A stretch of DNA of 64,000 nt from positions 186,001 through 250,000 of the forward strand of contig JBFWZQ010000004.1 of the NCBI GenBank assembly GCA_050185195.1, read 5' to 3'. The notes under the pieces were generated by a model, which had not been told where the DNA came from, searched no databases, and saw only the letters and a program-made list of their open reading frames with translations. Made by a program: the position numbers and the translations under genes. This stretch comes from CADEFQ01 sp050185195 (GTDB taxonomy: Bacteria; Pseudomonadota; Gammaproteobacteria; Steroidobacterales; Steroidobacteraceae). Numbering within the stretch: position 1 is the stretch's first letter; each line of letters opens with the position of its first letter. This document shows, piece after piece, positions 50,035 through 58,342 of the stretch.

Positions 50035-50994
50035 ATGCCTCGTAATAGATTGATTAATAACACCTATATATCCCCATCCGAGGTAACACCAGAGGCCGTC
50101 TACCTCGAACGGCGCCGCCTGCTGTTCGGGGGCGCTGCGCTCGCCCTCGCGGCCGTCCCGACCCCATCGATCGGCGCGTCCCCTGCGTTGCCCGCCCTGA
50201 AGGCGGTTCGCAATGCGCGCCTATCCGTGGCCGAGACGCCGACGGATTACGAAGACATCACGGGCTACAACAACTTCTATGAGTTCGGCACCGGCAAGGA
50301 CGACCCGAAAGCGAACGCCCATACGCTGCGCACGCGGCCGTGGAGCGTGGCGGTTTCCGGCGAAGTCGCAGTGCCGGGCAGCTTCACGCTCGAGGATATC
50401 CTCGCGCCGCACCCGCTCGAGGAGCGCCTCTACCGGATGCGCTGCGTCGAGCGCTGGTCGATGGTGATCCCCTGGGTTGGTTTCCCGCTCGCGGATCTCG
50501 TGAAGCGGTTCAGGCCGACATCCAGGGCGAAGTACGTCGCGTTCAAGACCCTGCTCGACCCGAAGCGCATGCCCGGGCAGCGGGCAGGTTGGCTGGCGTG
50601 GCCCTATGTGGAGGGGCTGCGCATCGACGAGGCCATGCATCCGCTCGCGTTCCTGGCCGTGGGCCTCTACGGCCGCGTGCTGCCGAACCAGAACGGCGCG
50701 CCGCTGCGGCTCGTGGTGCCCTGGAAATACGGGTTCAAGGGCATCAAGTCGATCGTGGCGATCCGCTTCACCGAGCGCATGCCGCCGACCGCCTGGAACG
50801 TCGCGGCACCCGACGAGTACGGCTTCTATGCCAACGTGAACCCGGCTGTCGATCACCCGCGGTGGAGCCAGGCGAGCGAACGGCGCATCGGCGCGGGCCT
50901 CTTCGAGGCGACGCGGCCCACCCTGCCCTTCAACGGCTACGCGGCCGAGGTCGCATCGCTCTACCGCGGCATGGACCTGCGCCGCTGGTTCTGA
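50035..50994 (+). CDS. msrP: Protein-methionine-sulfoxide reductase catalytic subunit MsrP
   Basis: A 319-residue molybdopterin enzyme of the sulfite-oxidase fold. The twin-arginine signal has R26-R28 followed by LLFGGAALALAA. The Mo ligand Cys137 is in YRMRCVERWSM, and conserved SVETPTDYEDIT-like and YNNFYEFGTGK segments are present. It repairs oxidised methionines in periplasmic proteins, receiving electrons from MsrQ. The first 20 codons are A+T-rich compared with the rest of the gene. The stop overlaps msrQ (TGATG). Confidence 0.95.
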   Translation: MPRNRLINNTYISPSEVTPEAVYLERRRLLFGGAALALAAVPTPSIGASPALPALKAVRNARLSVAETPTDYEDITGYNNFYEFGTGKDDPKANAHTLRTRPWSVAVSGEVAVPGSFTLEDILAPHPLEERLYRMRCVERWSMVIPWVGFPLADLVKRFRPTSRAKYVAFKTLLDPKRMPGQRAGWLAWPYVEGLRIDEAMHPLAFLAVGLYGRVLPNQNGAPLRLVVPWKYGFKGIKSIVAIRFTERMPPTAWNVAAPDEYGFYANVNPAVDHPRWSQASERRIGAGLFEATRPTLPFNGYAAEVASLYRGMDLRRWF

Positions 50995-51641
50995 TGACGG
51001 TCGGGCAGCGCTATCGCTACGTCTGGAAGCCGCTCGTTTTCATGGCGGCGTGCGTACCCGCGCTGCTGATGCTCGCGGGCATCTTCGGCGTTGCGGGCCG
51101 GCGCCTCGGCGCGGACCCGGTGGAAGAACTGCTGCTCACCTGCGGCAAGACCGCCCTCAACCTGCTGTGCCTCACGCTCGCGGTGACGCCCCTCGTGAAG
51201 ATCGCGCACCGCCCGCACTGGCTGCGCTTGCGCAGGATGCTGGGTCTCTTCGCATTCTTCTATGTATTGCTGCACTTCACCGTGTATCTCGTGCTCGATC
51301 GCAGGCTCGATGCCGCCATGATCGTGGAGGACATCGCGAAGCGCCCCTACATCACGGTCGGGTTCACGGCGCTGTTGCTGCTGCTGCCGCTCGCCGCGAC
51401 CTCCACGCAGCGCATGATGCGGCGCCTCGGGCGCCGCTGGCAGCAGCTGCATCGACTCGTCTACCCGATCGCGATCCTCGCGGTGTGGCACTTCTACTGG
51501 CAGGTGAAGCGGGACTTCACCGAGCCGCTCGTCTATGCGGCGATCGTGGCCACGCTGCTCGGCTGGCGCGCCTGGCATCGGCGGCGGCGCGTGCCCGTCA
51601 CATCGCGGTACGCACCTGCCACAACTCCGGAAAGAACCTGA
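50994..51641 (+). CDS. msrQ: Haem-binding membrane subunit MsrQ
   Basis: A 215-residue protein with about six spans and the family's His residues in VLLHFTVYLV and in LVYPIAILAVWHFYWQVKRD. MsrQ is a b-type cytochrome that passes electrons to MsrP. Start and coupling to msrP match the usual operon. The last 44 bases overlap convergent kynA. Confidence 0.93.
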   Translation: MTVGQRYRYVWKPLVFMAACVPALLMLAGIFGVAGRRLGADPVEELLLTCGKTALNLLCLTLAVTPLVKIAHRPHWLRLRRMLGLFAFFYVLLHFTVYLVLDRRLDAAMIVEDIAKRPYITVGFTALLLLLPLAATSTQRMMRRLGRRWQQLHRLVYPIAILAVWHFYWQVKRDFTEPLVYAAIVATLLGWRAWHRRRRVPVTSRYAPATTPERT

Positions 51642-52470
51642 GCTCGAGTGCCTTGGCGAGATAGGACACGCCGCCGGTGCCGCCAGTACCCGGCTTGTAG
51701 CCGATGATGCGCTCCACCGTCTTCATGTGCTGGAAGCGCCACGCCTGGAACTTGTGGTCGACGTCGATCAGGCATTCCGCGAACTCGTAGAGGTCCCAGT
51801 CCTTCGTGGCATTGTGGTAGACGCCGAGCCAGGCGCCCGCGACCTGCTTGCTCGCGCGATAGGGCTGCGTGAAATCGCGGACCAGGCAATCGTCGGGCAC
51901 GCCGTATCCGCGCCGTGACAGCATCCGCAGGGCTTCGTCGTAGATGGAGGGTGCCTCGAGCGCCCGCCGCAGGCGCTTCGTGGCCGCCGCGTCGCGCTGG
52001 TGCACGGCCAGGTAGTCGGCGTTCTTGTTGCCGAGCTGGAATTCGAGCAGGCGGTACTGGATCGACTGGAAGCCGGACGCACGCCCCAGCGCATTGCGAA
52101 ACGACGAGTAGTCCGCCGGGGTCATCGTCGAGACGATGTCCCAGACCGCAAGCAGCTGTACCTGGATGCGCGCGATGCGCGCGAACATCTTGAACGACGG
52201 GTCGAGGTCGTCCTTCTTCACGCACGCGAGCACGCCCGCGAGTTCATGCAACATCAGGCGGATCCAGAGTTCGGAGACCTGGTGCACGATGATGAACAGC
52301 ATTTCGTCGTGCTCGCGGGAGTTCGGGTGCTGCGCGTCGAGCAGCTTTTCGAGCGCGAGATAGCCGCCGTAGGACTGCGAGACCGCGAGGTCCCAGTGGA
52401 CGTTCTCGCCCGAGAGATCGACGCGTTCGCTCGGCGCGAACGGGCAGGTCGGCGGCAGCTCAGTCGACAT
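51598..52470 (-). CDS. kynA: Tryptophan 2,3-dioxygenase
   Basis: A 290-residue haem dioxygenase. The N-terminal YGGYLALEKLLDAQ and HDEMLFIIVHQVSELWIRLMLHE segments carry the distal His; the proximal His lies in WRFQHMKTVERIIGYKPGTGGTGGVSYL. It opens the indole ring of L-Trp to N-formylkynurenine. The downstream kynurenine genes are absent from the window. The 3' end overlaps msrQ by 44 bases (convergent) and the 5' end overlaps the YgjP gene stop by 11 bases. Confidence 0.95.
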   Translation of the reverse strand: MSTELPPTCPFAPSERVDLSGENVHWDLAVSQSYGGYLALEKLLDAQHPNSREHDEMLFIIVHQVSELWIRLMLHELAGVLACVKKDDLDPSFKMFARIARIQVQLLAVWDIVSTMTPADYSSFRNALGRASGFQSIQYRLLEFQLGNKNADYLAVHQRDAAATKRLRRALEAPSIYDEALRMLSRRGYGVPDDCLVRDFTQPYRASKQVAGAWLGVYHNATKDWDLYEFAECLIDVDHKFQAWRFQHMKTVERIIGYKPGTGGTGGVSYLAKALELRFFPELWQVRTAM

Positions 52471-53209
52471 CGTCGAACATCCAGTGTGGAACCCGGCGCC
52501 AGCCCGCGGTGAGTTCGCGATCGAGCGGTTGCCAGTCGGGTTCGTGTGCGGCGACCAGCCGCCAGAAGCGGGATGAATGGTTCATGTGTTGCGTGTGGGC
52601 GAGTTCGTGCAGCAGCAGGTAGCGTACGACCGCCGGGCGCTGGAACGCGAGGCTGGCGTTCAGGCTGATCGTGCCGCGCGTGGAGCAGCTGCCCCAGCGC
52701 GAGCGCTGGCGACGCACCGCCATGCGTGCATAACCGAGGCCCGTCTCACGGGCAAGCGAGGCGAGCCAGGGGCCGAGCCGCGCCGTCGCCCGCGCGCGCA
52801 CCCAGGTTCGCAACAGGGAACGCAACACGGGACCGGTGGGGCTGCCGTGCACCTCGAGCAGGCCCGCCGTCGCCTGCACCAGCCGCGGCCGCCCCGGCCC
52901 CGGCACAGACTGCAACGACCAGCTTTCGTCGAAAGCCGGCAGCCCGATCGCGGCCGGCGGAAACGCCGCCCGTGCCGGCCGCTCGCGCTGCGCGCGCAGG
53001 CGCCGCGCCTCGATCCATTCGCGATGGCGGGACAGGAAATCGCGCACCACGCGTTCCGGCGTGCGCGGGGGCACCACCACCTCGACGCGGCCGGTGAGGA
53101 AGACGCGCACCGTCAGGCGGCGGGCCCGGCGACTGTGCCGCACGGTCGTTGCAGCCGCAGGATCCCGCGCATCGAACAAGGAAAATTGTGTGGCGAGGCT
53201 GTCGGGCAT
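52460..53209 (-). CDS. YgjP-type metal-dependent hydrolase (M48-like)
   Basis: A 249-residue protein with the zinc-protease motif HELAH at 201-205 (LLLHELAHTQHMNHSSRFW), preceded by SRWGSCSTRGTISLN, the YgjP/DUF45 signature. Related proteins act as metallopeptidases, some in DNA-protein crosslink repair (SprT-like). It is not secreted and has no membrane span. It overlaps kynA by 11 bases and faces an ABC ATPase across 45 bases. Confidence 0.88.
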   Translation of the reverse strand: MPDSLATQFSLFDARDPAAATTVRHSRRARRLTVRVFLTGRVEVVVPPRTPERVVRDFLSRHREWIEARRLRAQRERPARAAFPPAAIGLPAFDESWSLQSVPGPGRPRLVQATAGLLEVHGSPTGPVLRSLLRTWVRARATARLGPWLASLARETGLGYARMAVRRQRSRWGSCSTRGTISLNASLAFQRPAVVRYLLLHELAHTQHMNHSSRFWRLVAAHEPDWQPLDRELTAGWRRVPHWMFDDVD

Positions 53210-53254
53210 GGCAGGCGGCTGCCATGATATCAGCCGATCGGCTAGCATGATCGC

Positions 53255-54139
53255 GTGGCGCCGATCCTCGAAGTCCGCAATCTCGTCAAGTTGTACCCGC
53301 GCGTCACTGCCGTCGACGGCGTGTCGTTCGAGGTCGAGGAAGGCTGCTGCTTCGGGTTGCTCGGGCCGAATGGCGCGGGCAAGACCACGACCGTCGAAAT
53401 CATGGAGGGCATCCTCCCCGCCTCGTCGGGCGAGATCCGCTACCGGGGCGTGCCGCTCGGCAGCCAGTTCCGCACCGAGGCGGGCATCCTCTTCCAGAAG
53501 ACCGCGCTGCAGGATTTCCTGACGGTGCGCCAGACGCTCCAGCTGTTTCGCGACCTCTATCCGCGCGGTTACGACATCGACGAGCTGCTGCAGATGTGTT
53601 CGCTGCAGAAACTCGCCGATCGGGACAACCGCAAGCTCTCGGGCGGCCAGCAACAGCGCCTGCTGCTCGCCGTGGCACTCGTCAACGACCCGGCGATCCT
53701 CTTCCTCGACGAGCCCACCACGGGCTTCGACCCGCAGGCACGCCGCAACTTCTGGAAGCTGATCGAAGCGGTGAAGGCGCGCCGCCGCACCATCGTGCTG
53801 ACGACCCACTACATGGAGGAAGCACAGCGCCTGTGCGATGAAATCGCGATCATGGATCGCGGCCGCATCATCGCCCGGGGCCCCCCGCAGCGCCTGCTCG
53901 CCGAGCACTTCGCCGACGTGCTGATCGAACTGCCACGCGACGACTTCCCGGCCAATGCGCGCGACCTGCCCCTGCGCCTGATCGAGGGCGCCGATCGCAT
54001 CGAGATCACGACCCATGACCTCGAGGGCACGCTGAAAGTGCTGCTCGCGGCGCAGGTGCCGCTGCGCAACCTGCGGATCCGCCCGCCGAACCTCGAGGAC
54101 CTGTTCCTCGAGCTGACCGGCAAGGAGCTGCGGGCATGA
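53255..54139 (+). CDS. ABC-2 type transporter ATP-binding protein
   Basis: A 294-residue ATPase with GTG start. Walker A is GPNGAGKTTT (residues 38-47), the signature LSGGQQQRLLLA is near 129, Walker B is LFLDEPTTGFDPQ, and the switch His is in TTHYMEEAQR. The C-terminal 60 residues form a DrrA/NodI-like tail (LRIRPPNLEDLFLELTGKEL). It is coupled to the permease by ATGA. A perfect 12-bp palindrome (AGCCGATCGGCT, 53232-53243) lies in front. Substrate unknown. Confidence 0.93.
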   Translation: MAPILEVRNLVKLYPRVTAVDGVSFEVEEGCCFGLLGPNGAGKTTTVEIMEGILPASSGEIRYRGVPLGSQFRTEAGILFQKTALQDFLTVRQTLQLFRDLYPRGYDIDELLQMCSLQKLADRDNRKLSGGQQQRLLLAVALVNDPAILFLDEPTTGFDPQARRNFWKLIEAVKARRRTIVLTTHYMEEAQRLCDEIAIMDRGRIIARGPPQRLLAEHFADVLIELPRDDFPANARDLPLRLIEGADRIEITTHDLEGTLKVLLAAQVPLRNLRIRPPNLEDLFLELTGKELRA

Positions 54140-55146
54140 TCCGCCGGCTGCTCGCCATCTGGCACGCGCGCAACCTCGAGTTCCTGCGCGACCGCGGTGC
54201 GCTCGTATTCTCGCTGTTGCTGCCGCTCGCGCTGATCGTCGGCATGAGCTTCGTGTTCGGCGGCCCCGAGCGCGCCATCTTCAAGGTCGCGGTGCTGACC
54301 GACGACCTCGGCAGCGTGCGGCATCCGTTCATGTCCGAGCGATTCGTCGATTTCGTCCCGGTGGACGACCTCGGGGCGGCGAGCCGCAAGGTCGCGCGGC
54401 ACCAGTTCGACCTGCTGATCGATTTTCGCCCGGGTGCCACGCGCTACTGGGTCAACACGGACTCGCCCAAGGGTTACGTCGCCGAACGCCTGCTGCTGCA
54501 AGCTGAACCGGCCGCGGTCCGCCAGCCCGTGGTGGGCAAGGCAGTGCGCTATGTCGACTGGCTCTTTCCGGGCATCCTCGGCATGAACATGATGTTCAAC
54601 TGCCTTTTCGGCGTCGGTTACGTCGTGCTTCGTTACCGCAAGAGCGGCTTCCTCAAGCGCCTCAACGCGACCCCGATCACCGCGTTCGAGTTCCTGGCCG
54701 CGCAGGTGCTCTCGCGCCTCGCGCTGATCCTCGCCGTGACCACGATACTCTACGTGGGGGTCGGACTCGTGATCGGCTTCCATTCCGCCGGCAATCCCGC
54801 CTTGCTGCTCGCGATCGCCACGCTCGGCGCGTTGTCGCTGATCGCGCTCGGGCTCACCATAGCCGCGCGCTTTTCGAGCGACGAACTCGTCGGCGGGCTG
54901 CTCAACACGCTCACCTGGCCCATGATGCTGCTCTCGGGCGTCTGGTTCTCGCTCGAGGGCTCGCCCGACTGGATCCAGCACATCGCGCAGGTGTTTCCGC
55001 TGACGCACATCCTCGATGCCGCGCGCGCGGTCATGATCGACGGCGCCGGCGCCGCGGCGATCGCGCCCCACCTCTTATATCTCGCCGCCACCACGCTCGC
55101 CTTCCTCGCCTTCGGCGCGTGGTCGTTCAAGTGGCGCGCCGACTAG
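54136..55146 (+). CDS. ABC-2 type transporter permease
   Basis: A 336-residue permease. The first span (about 23-41, VFSLLLPLALIVGMSFVFG) is followed by a periplasmic domain (about 45-145), then five spans with the ABC-2 segment WPMMLLSGVWFSLEGSPDWIQHIAQVFPLTH. Together with the ATPase it forms an exporter of the DrrAB/YhhJ type. It is followed by a threonine aldolase gene 17 bases later, likely in the same transcript. Confidence 0.92.
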   Translation: MIRRLLAIWHARNLEFLRDRGALVFSLLLPLALIVGMSFVFGGPERAIFKVAVLTDDLGSVRHPFMSERFVDFVPVDDLGAASRKVARHQFDLLIDFRPGATRYWVNTDSPKGYVAERLLLQAEPAAVRQPVVGKAVRYVDWLFPGILGMNMMFNCLFGVGYVVLRYRKSGFLKRLNATPITAFEFLAAQVLSRLALILAVTTILYVGVGLVIGFHSAGNPALLLAIATLGALSLIALGLTIAARFSSDELVGGLLNTLTWPMMLLSGVWFSLEGSPDWIQHIAQVFPLTHILDAARAVMIDGAGAAAIAPHLLYLAATTLAFLAFGAWSFKWRAD

Positions 55147-55163
55147 GATTGCAGGAGAACCCC

Positions 55164-56177
55164 TTGCGCTTCTACAGCGACAACAACGCCACGGTATGCC
55201 CCGAGCTGCTCGCCGCGATCGGCAGCGCCAACATCGGCGCGGCGCGCAGTTACGGCGACGATCGCTGGACCCAGGCGCTCGATGCGGCGTTCGGGCGTTT
55301 CTTCGACACGCAGGTAGCCGTCTTTCCGGTGACGACCGGGACCGCGGCCAACGCGCTCGCGCTCGCGACCCTCGTGCCCCCGTACGGCGCCGTCTACGCG
55401 CACCAGGATGCGCACCTCGTGCGCGACGAGTGCGGTGCACCCGAGTTCTTCAGCGGCGGCTTGCGGCTGGTGACGCTCGGCGGTGAAGGCGCCAAGCTCG
55501 ATCCCGCCACGCTAGAGCGGGCGCTCGATGCAGCGCCGCCCTCGGTGCACACGGTGCAGCCCACCGCCGTCACGATCACGCAGGCCACCGAGCTCGGGCG
55601 TGTCTATCGGCCCACCGAGGTCGCCGCGCTCGGCGCGCTCGCGCGGGCACGCAAGCTGTTCCTGCACATGGACGGCGCGCGCTTCGCCAATGCACTCGTG
55701 ACGCTCGGCTGCAGCCCCGCGGCCGTGACCTGGCAGGCGGGCGTGGACGTGCTCTCGTTCGGCGCCACCAAGAACGGCGGCCTGGCCGCCGAGGCTGTCA
55801 TTTTCTTTCGCCCGGATCTCGTGCGCGACTTCGAACTGCGGCGCAAGCGCGCCGGGCACCTGCTCTCGAAGGCGCGGTTCGCCTCGGCCCAGTTGCTCGC
55901 GTACCTGTCGGACGACGTCTGGCGGCGCAACGCCGGGCGCGCCAACGGCAGCGCGCGGCAGATCGGCGAGGCCTGCAGCGCGGCGCTGCTCGCGCCCGTC
56001 GAGGCCAATGAAGTGTTCGTGCGCATCGGCGAGGATGGCAAGGCGCGCCTGCGCGCGCAGGGCTTCGAGTTCTACGATTGGGGCGCGAACGGCTCGGGTG
56101 AGGCGCGTTTCGTGGCCTCCTGGGACCAGGACCCCGCGGAGGTGGCGGCGTTTTGCGCCGCGCTCAGGTCACTGTGA
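55164..56177 (+). CDS. L-threonine aldolase (low-specificity, PLP-dependent)
   Basis: A 337-residue fold-type I PLP enzyme. The catalytic Lys is in VLSFGATKNGGLAAEA; the Asp binding the pyridine nitrogen is in HMDGARFANAL. It cleaves threonine or allo-threonine to glycine and acetaldehyde. The TTG start at 55164 is chosen because GGAGA lies seven bases upstream and the conserved N-terminus (RFYSDNNATV) begins there; the open frame further upstream overlaps the permease. Alternative name: beta-eliminating lyase family. Confidence 0.88.
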   Translation: MRFYSDNNATVCPELLAAIGSANIGAARSYGDDRWTQALDAAFGRFFDTQVAVFPVTTGTAANALALATLVPPYGAVYAHQDAHLVRDECGAPEFFSGGLRLVTLGGEGAKLDPATLERALDAAPPSVHTVQPTAVTITQATELGRVYRPTEVAALGALARARKLFLHMDGARFANALVTLGCSPAAVTWQAGVDVLSFGATKNGGLAAEAVIFFRPDLVRDFELRRKRAGHLLSKARFASAQLLAYLSDDVWRRNAGRANGSARQIGEACSAALLAPVEANEVFVRIGEDGKARLRAQGFEFYDWGANGSGEARFVASWDQDPAEVAAFCAALRSL

Positions 56178-56179
56178 CC

Positions 56180-56893
56180 TCAATTGGACGTAATCGTCGC
56201 GAGGAGTCGCCTCGCCTGTTCGAATTCGGGCGCGAGCAGCAAGGCCCGCTCGAGCGCGCTGCGCGCCGCCGCCAGGTCGCCCCGATCGAGCTCACGGCGC
56301 GCCATCTGCACGTAGGCATCCGCAGCGCCCCAGGCCGGCAGCGATCCGACGCCGCGCCGTTCTTCTTCGAAGGCGGCAGTCGCTTTCCGCAACGTGCCGA
56401 GTGCGCGGTCGCGATCGCGGTCGGCAAGCGCGCCGAGCAGCATCACGCGCGGATTGCGTGGCGCGAGAGCCAGCGCTTGCTGCAGCTGGGCCGCGCTGCG
56501 CGGGCCCAGCAGCGGTGCTTTCCATGCCTTGAGCGACACGACGAGCGCCTGGCAGGCCGCCTGCAACGCGAGCGCGTCCGCGAAATCCTTCCGCGCGCGG
56601 CTGGCCGCCGCGAGGTGATCGACGCAGGCCTCGGCGGCGGCCTTCGCGGCCGCCTCGTCACGACCCTGCGCGAGCTGCGCGATCCGGTATTCGCCGAATC
56701 CGCGGTAGTAGGCGCGCAGTGCGTCATCGTCGCTGCCGCCGTCGAGGGACGCGACGACGCCGCTCAGCGCACGCAGGTCCCCGGTGAACCAGGCGTACTG
56801 CACCCGGCCTTCGACGTCGCTCCATTCCGTGGCCACGGCGAGGCCGGACAGGCACGGCCACAGCAGTACAGCCAGCAATCTTGGGCGACTCAT
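56180..56893 (-). CDS. Hypothetical exported TPR-like protein
   Basis: A 237-residue protein with a signal peptide (MSRPRLLAVLLWPCLSGLAV, cleavage near ATE) and helical repeats (residues 40-230) with TPR-like spacing, especially AYVQMARRELDRGDLAAARS followed by ALERALLLAPEFEQARRLL. No enzymatic motif. It is likely a periplasmic scaffold. The start at 56893 gives the signal peptide; the stop lies two bases from the threonine aldolase stop (convergent). It is divergent from tatD, with only two bases between the starts. Confidence 0.75.
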   Translation of the reverse strand: MSRPRLLAVLLWPCLSGLAVATEWSDVEGRVQYAWFTGDLRALSGVVASLDGGSDDDALRAYYRGFGEYRIAQLAQGRDEAAAKAAAEACVDHLAAASRARKDFADALALQAACQALVVSLKAWKAPLLGPRSAAQLQQALALAPRNPRVMLLGALADRDRDRALGTLRKATAAFEEERRGVGSLPAWGAADAYVQMARRELDRGDLAAARSALERALLLAPEFEQARRLLATITSN

Positions 56894-56895
56894 GC

Positions 56896-57735
56896 GTGAA
56901 TGACGATAGCACACCGCTCCCGCACCTGATCGACATCGGGGCGAACCTCACCCACGACAGCTTCGACATCGATCGCGATGCCGTGCTGGCGCGCGCGCGG
57001 TCGGTGGGCGTGGCGCAGATGATCGTCACCGGCGCGACACTCACGGGCAGCACGCAGGCGCTGCAACTCGCGCACGCGCATCCCGGGGTCCTGTTCGCCA
57101 CGTCCGGAGTCCATCCGCATCACGCCCACGAACTCGACGCTGGCGCCCTTGCGCAACTCGCGGACCTCGCGCTGGCGCCTGAAGTCGTCGCGGTGGGTGA
57201 ATGCGGCCTCGACTATTTCCGGGACTACTCGCCGCGCGATGCACAGCGGCGTGCATTCGAGCGCCAGCTCGCACTCGCGGCACGCACCGGCAAGCCGGTT
57301 TTCCTGCACCAGCGCGACGCGCACGAGGACTTCGTCGCGATCCTGCGCGAGCATCGCGCCAGCCTGGCCGGCGGCGTCGCGCATTGTTTCACCGCGCAGC
57401 GCCCCGAGCTCGAGTGTTACCTCGACCTCGATCTCGCGATCGGCATGACCGGCTGGATCTGCGACGAACGCCGCGGCCAGCACCTCCTGCCATTGATGAA
57501 GCTCATCCCGCCCGGGCGCCTGATGATCGAAACGGACTCGCCCTACCTGCTGCCCCGCGACCTGAGGCCGAAACCCACCTCACGGCGCAACGAGCCGATG
57601 CACCTTCCGCATGTCGCGACGGTGATCGCGCAGGCGCGTGGGGAAACGCTCGATGCGCTTGCAGGACACACGACGCAAGCGGCCCGCGCGATGTTCGGGC
57701 TGTCGCGAGCGGCCGCCGCGCCCGCAGGCCGCTAG
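56896..57735 (+). CDS. tatD: TatD family metal-dependent hydrolase (TatD)
   Basis: A 279-residue TIM-barrel hydrolase that matches E. coli TatD rather than its paralogues: IDIGANLTHDSF at the N-terminus, ATSGVHPHHAHEL, VAVGECGLDYFRDYS, VFLHQRDAHEDF, GMTGWICDERRG and IETDSPYLLPRDLRPKP near the end. It is a 3'-5' DNase/RNase acting on damaged DNA. GTG 56896 is chosen because it lies next to the divergent gene; a TTG at 56881 is also in frame. Tat transport genes are not adjacent. Confidence 0.92.
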   Translation: MNDDSTPLPHLIDIGANLTHDSFDIDRDAVLARARSVGVAQMIVTGATLTGSTQALQLAHAHPGVLFATSGVHPHHAHELDAGALAQLADLALAPEVVAVGECGLDYFRDYSPRDAQRRAFERQLALAARTGKPVFLHQRDAHEDFVAILREHRASLAGGVAHCFTAQRPELECYLDLDLAIGMTGWICDERRGQHLLPLMKLIPPGRLMIETDSPYLLPRDLRPKPTSRRNEPMHLPHVATVIAQARGETLDALAGHTTQAARAMFGLSRAAAAPAGR

Positions 57736-57742
57736 CCGGTCC

Positions 57743-58342
57743 TCAGATGGGGCGTGGTTTCCCGAGGGGGCTCGGCAGCGCAGCCGTGCGCAGCGCCGTC
57801 CAGCCGGCGCGATAATGCATCAGTGCCGATTCGAACAGGCCCCGGTCCGCGGGCGGGAAATCGGCGCGCAGGCCGTCGACCGGCACGGTCCACTTCGGCA
57901 GCCCCTTCGGGAAGCGTGCCCGGCGAGTAAACACGATGCGCCCCTCCACCGGCACTTCGCCGGTGATTGCCTTGACCGCGGCGATCCGGTCGTACAGGGC
58001 CCCTTGCGGATTTGCGAAAGTATGGCGCGCCGGGCCGTTCATCACGGTCCAGTCGGTCATCTGGTCGCCCCCGAAGATGTTGCCGGCGACATCCCGCAGG
58101 TCGACCACGAGCACGCCGCGCGCGGTCAGCACCAGGAAATCGACGTGGTAAGTGCCGCCGCTGCCGTCCGGCACGAGCACGTCTTCGAGATGCTCGAAGC
58201 CCGCCGACGCGATCGCCAGCACGAGCCGGCGCCGGGCCCGCCGCAGGCGCCACCAACGCCAGGCCCATGACACGGCGAGCCCCAGCACGACGCCGCCGAG
58301 TACGAGGGCCACGAGGACCGGCGTGGCGGGCAGGTGATTCAT
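57743..58342 (-). CDS. NERD (nuclease-related) domain membrane protein
   Basis: A 199-residue protein with one N-terminal membrane span (about residues 9-30). A basic linker and a NERD-like fold follow (YHVDFLVLTARGVLVVDLRD then VAGNIFGGDQ, about 70-100). The catalytic E-x-K of restriction-type nucleases appears as D-L-R here, so activity is doubtful. The start overlaps the thrC stop (ATGA), so it may be expressed with thrBC. Function unknown. Confidence 0.75.
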   Translation of the reverse strand: MNHLPATPVLVALVLGGVVLGLAVSWAWRWWRLRRARRRLVLAIASAGFEHLEDVLVPDGSGGTYHVDFLVLTARGVLVVDLRDVAGNIFGGDQMTDWTVMNGPARHTFANPQGALYDRIAAVKAITGEVPVEGRIVFTRRARFPKGLPKWTVPVDGLRADFPPADRGLFESALMHYRAGWTALRTAALPSPLGKPRPI

